From Breoghania sp963678585 (GTDB taxonomy: Bacteria > Pseudomonadota > Alphaproteobacteria > Rhizobiales > Stappiaceae), in assembly GCA_963678585.2 (NCBI GenBank), contig CAXXGA010000003.1:310001-374000 (forward strand): a DNA stretch of 64,000 bases, read 5' to 3'. Each line of letters begins with the position of its first letter. Position 1 is the stretch's first letter. Under the pieces are notes generated by a model that was not told the origin of the DNA, ran no database searches, and was given only the letters and a program-made list of their open reading frames with translations. The position numbers and the translations under genes are program-made. Of this stretch, positions 33,050 through 41,649 are shown piece after piece.

Positions 33050-34053
33050 GCGATTGCCAGCAGTTGCAGGAGCCCCGCGCTCATTGCAGCCAGCGTCAGC
33101 AATGACAGCGTGGCGGCCAGGATGACGCGCCCGCCCGCATGGGCGAGCGTTCGGATATCGACGTTGAGGCCAAGGGCCGCCATGGCGACGATGGTGAGTG
33201 CGCCCGAGGCCTGTTTCAGGGGCGCCTGAAATCCCAGCGGGATCAGGTCGGCGGAGCGCAGGGTCATCATCACCAGGAAGCCGATGATGAACCAGGGCAC
33301 CAGCTTGCTGAAGGTGGCGCCGGCCTCGCGGTTTCCGGGCAAAAGGCCAAGCGCGAAGATGACCGGGCCCAGCATCAGTACCCGCACGAGCTTCACCAGC
33401 GTGCCGACCTGCACTGCAATGGTGCCCATGGGCGAAGCGGCGGCCAGAACCTGTGGAACCGCATAGACGGTAAGTCCGGCCATCACGCCGTAGCGCGGCG
33501 CGCTCATGCCGAGAGCCCCGCCGATGACCGGCAGGATCAGCACGACGGCGATGCCGAGGGCGGCGGTGAAGGCGATGGAGGCGGCGACATCCTCGCCTTC
33601 CGCCTTGATGACTGGGGCTGTCGCGGCAATGGCTGAATTTCCGCAGATCGCGTTGCCGCAGGCGACCAGCGTCGCAAGGCAATGGGGCAAGCCCAATGCG
33701 CGGCCGATCACGTAACCCGCCGCAATGGCCAGCACCACGATGCAGGCAATCCCGCCCACCAGCTCCAGCCCCGCGGCCTGAATCGCGCCGAGGCTGACGG
33801 TCCCCCCCAAAAGCACGATTGCTGCTTCCAGAACCTGCTTGGAGGCAAAGCGCACGCCCGGTTTGAGGCTTTCGGGATAGGGCAGGAAGGAACGCGCCAG
33901 CGCGCCGAGCAGGATGGCAATGACGAGGCTCTCGAACCAGTTGCGCCCGAGAACCAGTGTCTGGATCTCTTCAAGGCCGATGGCGGCGATGGAAATGGCG
34001 AGGGTTGCAAGAAGGCCCGGAAGCAGGCGGGAGAAGGAGGCGAGAAGAGGCAT
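33046..34053 (-). CDS. YeiH/PSE family putative sulfate or sulfonate exporter
   Basis: 335 aa with about 10 membrane helices. VRFASKQVLEAAIVLLGGTVSLGAI, LVACGNAICGNSAIAATAPVIKAEGEDVAASIAFTAALGI and LTVYAVPQVLAAASPMGTIAVQVGTLVKLVRVLMLGP are UPF0324/YeiH hallmarks. The family is linked to sulfate export during taurine or sulfonate use. A LysR regulator is encoded divergently across about 190 bases, as in the yeiE-yeiH pair of enterobacteria. Confidence 0.9.
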   Translation of the reverse strand: MPLLASFSRLLPGLLATLAISIAAIGLEEIQTLVLGRNWFESLVIAILLGALARSFLPYPESLKPGVRFASKQVLEAAIVLLGGTVSLGAIQAAGLELVGGIACIVVLAIAAGYVIGRALGLPHCLATLVACGNAICGNSAIAATAPVIKAEGEDVAASIAFTAALGIAVVLILPVIGGALGMSAPRYGVMAGLTVYAVPQVLAAASPMGTIAVQVGTLVKLVRVLMLGPVIFALGLLPGNREAGATFSKLVPWFIIGFLVMMTLRSADLIPLGFQAPLKQASGALTIVAMAALGLNVDIRTLAHAGGRVILAATLSLLTLAAMSAGLLQLLAIA

Positions 34054-34246
34054 GGGAGGGCACCGGGGGAGGAAGGGAGGCGCAAACTCGCATGGAAATT
34101 CGTTTTACTCTATCGAATAATGTTGGATATTCTTTTCAGGAAAATCGAACGATTGAGCATTCGGTGCTCTACCGGCGGTTCTCTCTCGTCATCACGTCAA
34201 CCGGTCGACGATGCATTCGGACAACCGGCTTCTCGGGACCTTTCTC

Positions 34247-35152
34247 ATGACCTTCGAACAGCTCGCCATCTTTGTTGCGGTTGCCGAGCGTGAGCACCTG
34301 ACGCGGGCGGCCGAAGCGCTGTCTCTCACCCCTTCCGCCGTCAGTTCCGCCTTGCGGGCGCTGGAAAGCTATTACGGGGTGGCTTTGTTCGACCGGGTTG
34401 GGCGCGGCATCGTTCTCAATGAGAACGGGCGCATGTTTCTCGGCGAGGCAAAGTCTGTGCTGGCGCGGGCGGAGGAAGCCCGGCAAGTGCTTGGCGAAAT
34501 CGGGGGCTTGCGCCGTGGCAGGCTGTCCATCGCCGCCAGCCAGACGATTGCCTGCTACTGGTTGCCCGCGCCCATGGTGCGCTTTCACGAACGGTTTCCG
34601 GGGATCGAGCTGGACCTTTCCATCGGCAACACCGCCACAGTAGCGGAAGCGGTTGCGGCGGGGGATGCCGATATCGGCTTCGTGGAGGGCGCGGTCGATG
34701 TTCCGGCGCTGCAATTGCGCAAGATCACCGAAGATGCGCTGATCGTGGTGGTCGGCGCCGGTCATCCCTGGACGGATGGGCGGGCGCTTGAGGCTGAGGA
34801 CATGGTGGAGGGAAGCCGCTGGATCTTACGCGAGCGCGGTTCCGGCACGCGCTCGGCCTTCGAGACGGATCTCCGCGCGCGCGGTGTCGATCCGGCTGGG
34901 CTCGACGTGTCGCTGGAATTTCCCTCCAACGAGGCGGTTCTTTCGGCGGTAAGGACAGGCGGTTTCGCAACCGTGGTCTCCGCCTCGGTTGCGGAGCCCT
35001 TTTTGGGGCGGGGCGATCTGGTTGCGGTGCATTACGACTTGCCCACCCGCGCGTACTCGCTGCTCCATCACCGGGAGCGGCGGCTCAGCCGGTCGGCTTT
35101 GGGACTGGTCGATCTACTGCGCGGGGCAGGCTCAGCCGACGGCGATCAATGA
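34247..35152 (+). CDS. LysR family transcriptional regulator (YeiE-like context)
   Basis: 301 aa from ATG 34247; an ATG at 34211 adds 12 residues. The N-terminal helix-turn-helix is MTFEQLAIFVAVAEREHLTRAAEALSLTPSAVSSALRALESYYGVALFDRVGRGI. The effector domain begins RRGRLSIAASQTIACYWLPAPMVRFHERFPGIELDLSIGNT. It is divergent from the YeiH exporter, so it probably activates that gene. It overlaps the convergent hydrolase by 21 bases. Confidence 0.9.
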   Translation: MTFEQLAIFVAVAEREHLTRAAEALSLTPSAVSSALRALESYYGVALFDRVGRGIVLNENGRMFLGEAKSVLARAEEARQVLGEIGGLRRGRLSIAASQTIACYWLPAPMVRFHERFPGIELDLSIGNTATVAEAVAAGDADIGFVEGAVDVPALQLRKITEDALIVVVGAGHPWTDGRALEAEDMVEGSRWILRERGSGTRSAFETDLRARGVDPAGLDVSLEFPSNEAVLSAVRTGGFATVVSASVAEPFLGRGDLVAVHYDLPTRAYSLLHHRERRLSRSALGLVDLLRGAGSADGDQ

Positions 35153-35935
35153 GCGCAGCAAGTCCGTGAAGGCTGCGGGCTCTTCCATGTGGGGGGCATG
35201 GCCTGAGCGGGCGAAATCGTGAATGGTTGCATCCGCCAGCCGTTCCGCCTGCCATTCGGCAACATTGCGCCCGTAGAGGGGGCTGTGCGCGCCGCGGGCG
35301 AGGTGGACGGGAATGTCGATCAGCGACATCAGAGGGCGGAAATCCTGCGCCGTGAGCGATGTCCACATGGGGGCAATGAGGGGCGGTTCCGCGGCCAGCA
35401 TTTCCCGCCGGTTGAAGGCAAGCAACGCCGGGTCGGGCTCAAGACCCTCCGCGAGGATGCCCTTGGAAATCGCTTCGGCAAGGAGCGGCCACTGGGTTTC
35501 GATCGTGTTGATGAGCTGCAGGTTGATGATGGCGTTGTTGCCGTTCTTGGTGCCCAGGTTCCAGTCGTCGTCGTTGAGCACCTTTGGAGTCATGTCTTCG
35601 ACAACGAGGCTGGCGAGGCGGCTCGTGCCGTGACGCTCGATCAGCGAAAAGGCGACATGGGCGCCCATAGACCAGCCGACCAGCACGACCTGCTCCAGTC
35701 CGCGCGCTTCCAACAGCGCGGCAAGGGCGTCGGCAGCCGCTTCGATGGTCAGCTCGACGTCGGCCCCGGTCTTTCCGTGGCCGGGCAGGTCCGGGGCGAG
35801 CAGAAGCGTTTCATCTTGCAGGTCCTGCATCCCGCGTTCGAAGAAACCGCCGTGGCAGGACCAGCCATGCAGGAGAACGACGGGCAGACGACCGTCTCGC
35901 CGGGTGCCGCTTTCGCGAATGTGAAGCCTGCTCAT
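35132..35935 (-). CDS. Alpha/beta hydrolase
   Basis: 267 aa. LPVVLLHGWSCHGGFF holds the oxyanion HG motif, the nucleophile elbow is GWSMGAH, and the catalytic His is in GHAPHMEEPAAF. It has similarity to esterases of the BioH group, which removes the methyl from pimeloyl-ACP methyl ester, but no biotin genes are nearby, so the substrate is open. Confidence 0.85.
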   Translation of the reverse strand: MSRLHIRESGTRRDGRLPVVLLHGWSCHGGFFERGMQDLQDETLLLAPDLPGHGKTGADVELTIEAAADALAALLEARGLEQVVLVGWSMGAHVAFSLIERHGTSRLASLVVEDMTPKVLNDDDWNLGTKNGNNAIINLQLINTIETQWPLLAEAISKGILAEGLEPDPALLAFNRREMLAAEPPLIAPMWTSLTAQDFRPLMSLIDIPVHLARGAHSPLYGRNVAEWQAERLADATIHDFARSGHAPHMEEPAAFTDLLRSLIAVG

Positions 35936-36052
35936 CTCCCATGCCTCCTGACTTGTCGGGTCCGGTCCTCAAAGACATAGACGGTCAGGAGCGAAAAGCC
36001 ATTCATACGAAGGGAGAGCCTGTCCGCTCACACGTCCGTCCGCTCGGGCATG

Positions 36053-39000
36053 TCAGCCATTGGCTTTTGCGACGGCCATTTCTCGCGGGGCGTCGTCGTG
36101 CCGTTCCGGCGTGCTCGTGTGAACCTCGTCACGAACCCGCTCGGCCAGTTCCGTCAACCGGCGGATGCCGTCGGTGCCGGCGCAGCTTGCCACAACGGTC
36201 TTGAGTGCGACATCCGGGGCCTTGCGGCAGAGCCGCTCCACCGGTTCGGGACGGCCGATCAGGTAGCCCTGAATCTCGTCGCAACCGTCATCCACCAGCA
36301 GGCGGAGCTGCGAGGCGCTTTCGACGCCTTCGGCCACCAGCCTCATGCCGAGGGCCCGGCCGAGTTTCAGGATCGTCTCGACCACGGCCTTGGTGTTGGG
36401 GCTGGTTTCGATCCCGATGGTGAAGGAGCGGTCGATCTTGATCGTGTCGAAGGGGAAGCGGCTCAGATAGCCGAGTGCGGAGTAGCCTGTGCCGAAATCG
36501 TCGAGCGCGATGCGCACGCCAAGCCGCTTGAGGGCGTTGAGGACGCCCAGCGCACGGGCGTCGTCGTCGATCACGACGTTTTCGGTGATCTCGATTTCCA
36601 GAAGCTCCGGCGGCAGCCCGCTCCTGCTAAGCGCATCGGCGACTGTGTCCACGAAGTTCTTGTCGCGGAACTGCAACGGGGAGACGTTGACCGACACGTG
36701 CCGTCCGGCAAATTGCGCCTGGGCGATGCGGCAGGCGTTGAACAGCACCCATTTGCCGATATGCACGATCTGGCCGGAATTTTCTGCGACGGGGATGAAT
36801 TCGGTCGGGCTTACGAGGCCGCGGGAGGGGTGGTGCCAGCGGATGAGCGCCTCGTATCCGGCAATGGAGGCATCCGCGGCGATCATGCGCGGCTGGAAGA
36901 ACAGCTCGAACTCGTCGCGCTCGATGGCGCGCGAGAGATCGGCTTCCAGTTCGCGGCGAACCTTCATCGCCGCGTCCATGCCCTTCTCGAAGATGCAATA
37001 GGTGCCGCGACCCATGCTCTTGGCCTTGTAGAGCGCGGTGTCGGCGCGGGAAATGAGCGTTTCGCAGGTGTTTCCATCGCCCGGCGCAAGTGCGATGCCG
37101 ATGCTGGCGCCGGAGCGCACCACAAGCCCGCCGGAACAATCGATGGGCTGTTCGAGCATTTGCAGCAGCCGGTGGGCGAGGTCGGCGGCCTGATTGGCGA
37201 AGCCGATATTGGACTGGATGACGGCGAACTCGTCCCCGCCGAGGCGGGCCACCACGTCGCCCTCGCGCACGGACTGGCGCATGCGCTCCGCCGTCACCTG
37301 TATCACCCGGTCGCCGACCGGATGACCGTGCAGGTCGTTGATGTCCTTGAAGCGGTCGAGATCCACCAGAAGAACGGCGGTGACGCCCGCCGACTCGCTG
37401 GTCTGCAGCGCGTCGACACTCTCTTTCAGCCGGTCGGTGAAGACGGCGCGGTTGGGCAGGTCGGTCAGCGGATCGTGCTGGGCGAGATGGCGGATGCGCG
37501 CCTCCGCCTTCTTGCGCTCGCGCAGGTCGACAATGGCGGAAACGCGTGTGCGTTCGCCGCGGTAGACGATCTCGCGCGTGCGCACCTCTACGGGGATGCG
37601 AGAACCGTCGGTATGGAGCGCCACCATCTCGTAGGGACCGCTGGCGTCCGTGAGGACATCGCCCTTGGCCGGCCCCGAGGACATTTCGAACAGCGTCGTT
37701 TCGAAGACCGGAGTGCTGAAGATCCGGTCGAGCCTCTGGCCCTTCAGGGTCTCGATGGACGCGCCGAGCAAGTCCTGCAGGGCGGCATTGCCGTCCACGA
37801 CGCGACCGGCGACGGTGATGAGAATCCCTTCGAAGGTGGAATTGGCAAGGGCGGAGAGCCGTTCCGCCTCTTCTTCGGAACGTTGTTTCTCCACCGCGAA
37901 GTTGCGGGCCAGTTCCTCGTTCTGGATGGAATCCATCAATTGATTGAAGAGATCCGACAAGCGTTCCGCTTCATCGCCCTGAATGACCGGCAGGCGCAGG
38001 GAGAGGTCTGTCTTGCCCTCGATGAGCTGGGCATAGGCGTCCTCGACATGACCGATGCCGAAGCGGGTGTTGTGCTCTGCCTCGTTAAGGCCAAGCTGTT
38101 CGCCCTTCGCATCCACGCGAATGCGCATGATCTTGCCGAGCAACCAGAAAAAGGCGAGGCCTAGGGAGAAGGACCAGATGAAGTTGATGCCCACACCCAA
38201 AGACTGGACCGCAAACTGGGCAAGTCGCGAGCCCGCTGGCAGGTGCTCGAGCGGTGCAAGGAAGGGAATGGCGAGTGTGCCGATGACGCCCGCAGCACCG
38301 TGAACGCCGATTGCGCCGACCGCGTCGTCGATCTTCAGTCTGCTTTCAAGGAAGGTGTTGAACCGGACCGCCGCGAACCCGCCCAGCGCGCCGACCAGCA
38401 TCGCGCCACCGGGGGTGAGCGCCATGCAGCCTGCGGTTACGGAGACGAGGCCGCCCACCATGCCTGAGAAAGCCTTTTCCGGCAGGATCACCCTGTCCTG
38501 CCGCATCCCTTCCAGATAACCGGCCGCACCGCCGGTGCAGGCCGCAAGGACGGTGTTGGCGACGATGTGGGCGATTTCGGGAACGGCGGCGGTTGTGGAG
38601 CCGCCATTGAAGCCGATCCAGCCGACGAAGAGCAGGAAAGCGCCCGCGGTCGCAAGAACCGGACTGTGGCCCTGGATGCGGATCGGCGCACCGTTTTCCG
38701 CAAAGCGGCCGAGCCGGGGGCCGATGATGATGCAGGCGGCGAGCGAGATCCATGCTCCGGTGGAATGAACGACGGTGGAGCCGGCGAAATCCACGAAACC
38801 CATGTTGCCGAGAAAGGCGGAAGGGTTGTCGACGAGCGCCCCGCCCCAGCTCCAGTGCACGAAGGTCGGGTAGACCAGCGTCGCGATCAGCATGGAGCAA
38901 AAGATGTAGGCGGTGAGCGGCATGCGTTCGGCCACTGCACCGGAAACGATGGTGGCCGCCGTTCCGCAGAACATCACCTGAAAGGCGAAAAAGCCGATGC

Positions 39001-39487
39001 CCCATTCATCGAGGCCCTGCAGCATGAAAAATTTCGGATCGATGCCGATCCAGTAGCCGTTGCCGGAGCCGAAAGCGAACATGAAGCCGACGATGGCGAA
39101 CATGATCACGGAGGACACGAAATCGAGCATGTTCTTCTGAGCGACATTGACGGAATTCTTCGAGCGCACCATGCCGGCTTCGAGAAGCATGAAGCCTACC
39201 TGCATCAGCAGGACGAGGGAGGCGGCGACCAGAAGCCAGACGAAATCGAGATTGCGGCTCGCGGCCTCCAGAGACGAAATACGCTGCGACAGAGTTGCTG
39301 AAACATCGCTCGTGCGGGCTTGTGCCAGCGCAGGAAGAAACGCGAATGACGCCCCGAACAGTGCGATGGCGAAGCTTCGAAGAGCCATGCGCGCCGACCC
39401 GAGACCGGGCGAAAGGGCGGGACGACCGCGCTCGACACGTTCCCGAAATGCCTGTGGGTCGCCTTGCGGCGCAACTGGCTTCATCAC
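36053..39487 (-). CDS. Ammonium transporter fused to HAMP-like, PAS, GGDEF and EAL domains
   Basis: 1144 aa. A start at 39388 (residue 34) would give a cleaner signal peptide (MALRSFAIALFGASFAFLPALAQA). Residues about 80-455 form the Amt channel, with the AmtB-like DFAGSTVVH (Asp233, His241) and GVHGAAG (His396), the twin-His pair. Residues 475-525 look like a HAMP-type helix, and 540-655 a PAS domain. GGDEF at 750-754 (GGDEF intact) has an I-site RxxD (Arg741, Asp744) five residues upstream. EAL (Glu879-Leu881) has ITEN, DDFGTGYS and IKIDRSF intact, so both activities appear possible. It should couple ammonium passage or sensing to cyclic-di-GMP. The usual GlnK gene is not adjacent. Confidence 0.93.
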   Translation of the reverse strand: MMKPVAPQGDPQAFRERVERGRPALSPGLGSARMALRSFAIALFGASFAFLPALAQARTSDVSATLSQRISSLEAASRNLDFVWLLVAASLVLLMQVGFMLLEAGMVRSKNSVNVAQKNMLDFVSSVIMFAIVGFMFAFGSGNGYWIGIDPKFFMLQGLDEWGIGFFAFQVMFCGTAATIVSGAVAERMPLTAYIFCSMLIATLVYPTFVHWSWGGALVDNPSAFLGNMGFVDFAGSTVVHSTGAWISLAACIIIGPRLGRFAENGAPIRIQGHSPVLATAGAFLLFVGWIGFNGGSTTAAVPEIAHIVANTVLAACTGGAAGYLEGMRQDRVILPEKAFSGMVGGLVSVTAGCMALTPGGAMLVGALGGFAAVRFNTFLESRLKIDDAVGAIGVHGAAGVIGTLAIPFLAPLEHLPAGSRLAQFAVQSLGVGINFIWSFSLGLAFFWLLGKIMRIRVDAKGEQLGLNEAEHNTRFGIGHVEDAYAQLIEGKTDLSLRLPVIQGDEAERLSDLFNQLMDSIQNEELARNFAVEKQRSEEEAERLSALANSTFEGILITVAGRVVDGNAALQDLLGASIETLKGQRLDRIFSTPVFETTLFEMSSGPAKGDVLTDASGPYEMVALHTDGSRIPVEVRTREIVYRGERTRVSAIVDLRERKKAEARIRHLAQHDPLTDLPNRAVFTDRLKESVDALQTSESAGVTAVLLVDLDRFKDINDLHGHPVGDRVIQVTAERMRQSVREGDVVARLGGDEFAVIQSNIGFANQAADLAHRLLQMLEQPIDCSGGLVVRSGASIGIALAPGDGNTCETLISRADTALYKAKSMGRGTYCIFEKGMDAAMKVRRELEADLSRAIERDEFELFFQPRMIAADASIAGYEALIRWHHPSRGLVSPTEFIPVAENSGQIVHIGKWVLFNACRIAQAQFAGRHVSVNVSPLQFRDKNFVDTVADALSRSGLPPELLEIEITENVVIDDDARALGVLNALKRLGVRIALDDFGTGYSALGYLSRFPFDTIKIDRSFTIGIETSPNTKAVVETILKLGRALGMRLVAEGVESASQLRLLVDDGCDEIQGYLIGRPEPVERLCRKAPDVALKTVVASCAGTDGIRRLTELAERVRDEVHTSTPERHDDAPREMAVAKANG

Positions 39488-39900
39488 GCTTGCCCTGCCA
39501 ACTTCGATCCCAGTGATGCGTAATAGGGCTTAGGCGGCTCACCGTTAAAAATCGCATAAAGAAAATTTACAGACATGCCGAAATGAAAGGCAGTCTTACG
39601 CATCAAAATTGAGCATTCGATAGATCATGCGGATGAAGTGTTGTGTGACGATCTCTTCAGTGCGACACGCTTCATGCGCAATAGATGACGTAGCGGCAAG
39701 TCGAAAAGTGGTCAAAAACACCGAAGCCGGTGCGATATTTTTGCATTTTGTTCGTTTGCCCTCTTTCTTGCGAGCAGATTGTTCGTCTATACCGGGCGTT
39801 GCGATTTCCGTTCGCAAGCGCAGGACGGAATGACCAAAAAACAATCACACCTAAATTTGCGCGCCGCGTAAGTCGGGCGCGTTTTCGAGAGGATCGTCTC
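39488..39900. other. Divergent promoter region, Amt fusion / BASS transporter
   Basis: About 410 bases, AT-richer than the flanking genes, without a recognisable product in any open frame. It must hold both divergent promoters. It contains ATTGAGCATTCG (39608-39619), also found upstream of the YeiH-LysR pair at 34152-34163. Confidence 0.5.
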
Positions 39901-40863
39901 GTGAAATTCCTCGCCAATATCTCCGGCCTTGTTGGCCGGACGTTCGCCTATTGGGTTGTTCTGTTCGCAGTTCTGGGCTTCATCCTGCCGGATATTTTCA
40001 AGCTGTTCGTACCCTACATCGTACCGCTGCTTGCCATCATCATGTTCGGCATGGGCCTGACCATCAAAGGTCAGGACTTCGTGGAAGTACTGCGGCGCCC
40101 GGTAGAGGTCGGTATTGGCGTGGTCTCGCAGTTTCTCATCATGCCGCTGCTGGCGCTTGCACTGACGACCATCATTCCGATGTCGCCGGAAGTGGCTGCG
40201 GGCGTGATCCTCGTCGGCTGCTGCCCGGGGGGCACGTCTTCGAACGTGATGGCCTACCTGAGCAAGGGTGACATTGCATTGTCGGTGGCCTGCACGTCCG
40301 TGACGACGCTGCTGGCTCCCTTCGTGACGCCGTTCCTGGTTTATATGCTGGCCAGCCAGTATCTGCCGGTCAATGCGGCGGCCATGTTCCTTTCCATCCT
40401 CAAGATGGTGCTGGCTCCGCTTGCTCTGGGCTATGTGCTGCAAAAGGTCATGCCGAAGGCTGTGGCGGCTGCGGTTCCCGCATTGCCGCTCGTCTCGGTG
40501 ACCGGGATCGTGTTGATCGTCGCCGCCGTCGTGGCGGCGAGCAAGGGCGCCATCGCGTCTTCCGGCCTGATGATCTTCGCCGTCGTGGTTCTGCATAACG
40601 GTTGCGGCTATCTGCTCGGATATTTCGCCAGCCGCGCTTTCGGCCTCTCGCTTGCCAAGCGCAAGGCGATATCCATCGAAATCGGCATGCAGAACTCAGG
40701 GCTCGGTGCGGCGCTCGCCAATGCGCACTTCTCGCCGGTGGCGGCGGTGCCGAGTGCGATCTTCAGCGTCTGGCACAATATCTCCGGCGCCCTTATCGCC
40801 AATTATTATGCCAGCAAGACCGAAGAGGAAGAGTCTGCGCCTCTCGGTGCGCGCAACGCCTGA
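39901..40863 (+). CDS. Bile acid:sodium symporter (BASS) family transporter
   Basis: 320 aa from a GTG at 39901 with GAGAGGA upstream; longer in-frame starts add no family sequence. Ten helices are evident. GCCPGGTSSNVMAYLSKGDIALSVACTSVTTLLAPFVTP and EIGMQNSGLGAALANAHFSP are the two broken-helix crossover motifs that form the sodium site in BASS proteins. Bacterial members import organic anions such as pyruvate or pantoate; substrate here unknown. Confidence 0.9.
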   Translation: MKFLANISGLVGRTFAYWVVLFAVLGFILPDIFKLFVPYIVPLLAIIMFGMGLTIKGQDFVEVLRRPVEVGIGVVSQFLIMPLLALALTTIIPMSPEVAAGVILVGCCPGGTSSNVMAYLSKGDIALSVACTSVTTLLAPFVTPFLVYMLASQYLPVNAAAMFLSILKMVLAPLALGYVLQKVMPKAVAAAVPALPLVSVTGIVLIVAAVVAASKGAIASSGLMIFAVVVLHNGCGYLLGYFASRAFGLSLAKRKAISIEIGMQNSGLGAALANAHFSPVAAVPSAIFSVWHNISGALIANYYASKTEEEESAPLGARNA

Positions 40864-40916
40864 TGCGGTAATGCCGGCCAGCTCGGGCTTCGCGGCCCGG
40901 GCGATATGAGACAACG

Positions 40917-40949
40917 GGGCCGCCTCCCTGACTGGGAGACGGCCCTTTT
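40917..40949 (+). terminator. Rho-independent terminator after BASS transporter
   Basis: GGGCCGCCTCCC and GGGAGACGGCCC form a near-perfect stem around TGACT, followed by TTTTG. Confidence 0.8.
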
Positions 40950-41087
40950 GTTTGGAGCGCGGGCCCTTCGTGGCCTGATGTCGATTGGGGGATCTTGGGG
41001 CGATTCCGGAAGAGATTCCGGGGGGCTTGCCGTACATCGTGTTTGCCACCATATATTCGCAAGATCTAATATGTTGAGGATTCAGCG

Positions 41088-41528
41088 ATGCAGGACGCGG
41101 TGAAGATCGTGTGCCCGAGCTGCGAGCAAACCAATCGCATTCCATATGCGAAGCTTTCCGCGGGGCCGAAATGCGGGGTGTGCGGTGATCCGCTGGTTTC
41201 AGGCAAGGTGATCGAGTTCGATCAGGGCGCACATGACAAGGCGACGCGGAAAGACGAGTTGCCGCTGGTCGTGGACTACTGGGCGCCCTGGTGCGGTCCG
41301 TGCCGGATGATGGCGCCGGAATTCGCCAAGGCCGCACAGGCGGTGAGCCCGGCGGTGCGTTTCGCCAAGATCAACACGCAGGATTTTCCGGGCGTTTCGC
41401 AGAAGCTGAACATTCGCGGCATTCCGCTGCTGATCCTGTGGCATCGCGGGCGCGAGGTCGGGCGTCTGACCGGAGCGCGGCCGGCCTCCGAGATCGAAGC
41501 CTTCGTGCGTCAGGCCGCAAAGGTCTGA
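41088..41528 (+). CDS. trxC: Thioredoxin 2 with N-terminal zinc ribbon
   Basis: 146 aa. The N-terminus has CPSC and CGVC (a four-Cys zinc site), followed by the thioredoxin domain with VVDYWAPWCGPCRMMAPEFAKAA and the cis-Pro in IRGIPLL. This is the TrxC layout; TrxC reduces disulfides and is stress-resistant in other bacteria. It is a single gene with its own strong terminator. Confidence 0.93.
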   Translation: MQDAVKIVCPSCEQTNRIPYAKLSAGPKCGVCGDPLVSGKVIEFDQGAHDKATRKDELPLVVDYWAPWCGPCRMMAPEFAKAAQAVSPAVRFAKINTQDFPGVSQKLNIRGIPLLILWHRGREVGRLTGARPASEIEAFVRQAAKV

Positions 41529-41596
41529 CAGGGCCTGTCCTTGTCCGGGAAATTGTCCCCGTGCGCGATATCCGGTGCATGAGGTGAGACTGGAAG

Positions 41597-41629
41597 GGGA
41601 GCCGACGCATTCAGCGTCGGCTCCCTTTT
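41597..41629 (+). terminator. Rho-independent terminator after trxC
   Basis: A perfect 12-bp stem (GGGAGCCGACGC/GCGTCGGCTCCC), loop ATTCA, then TTTTC. Confidence 0.9.
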
Positions 41630-41649
41630 CATTCCGCCGCAAGCTGTCT

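Noticed and set aside
36050..38164. 704-codon plus-strand open frame opposite the Amt-GGDEF-EAL gene
   Set aside because: No domains, and it mirrors codon positions of the real gene.
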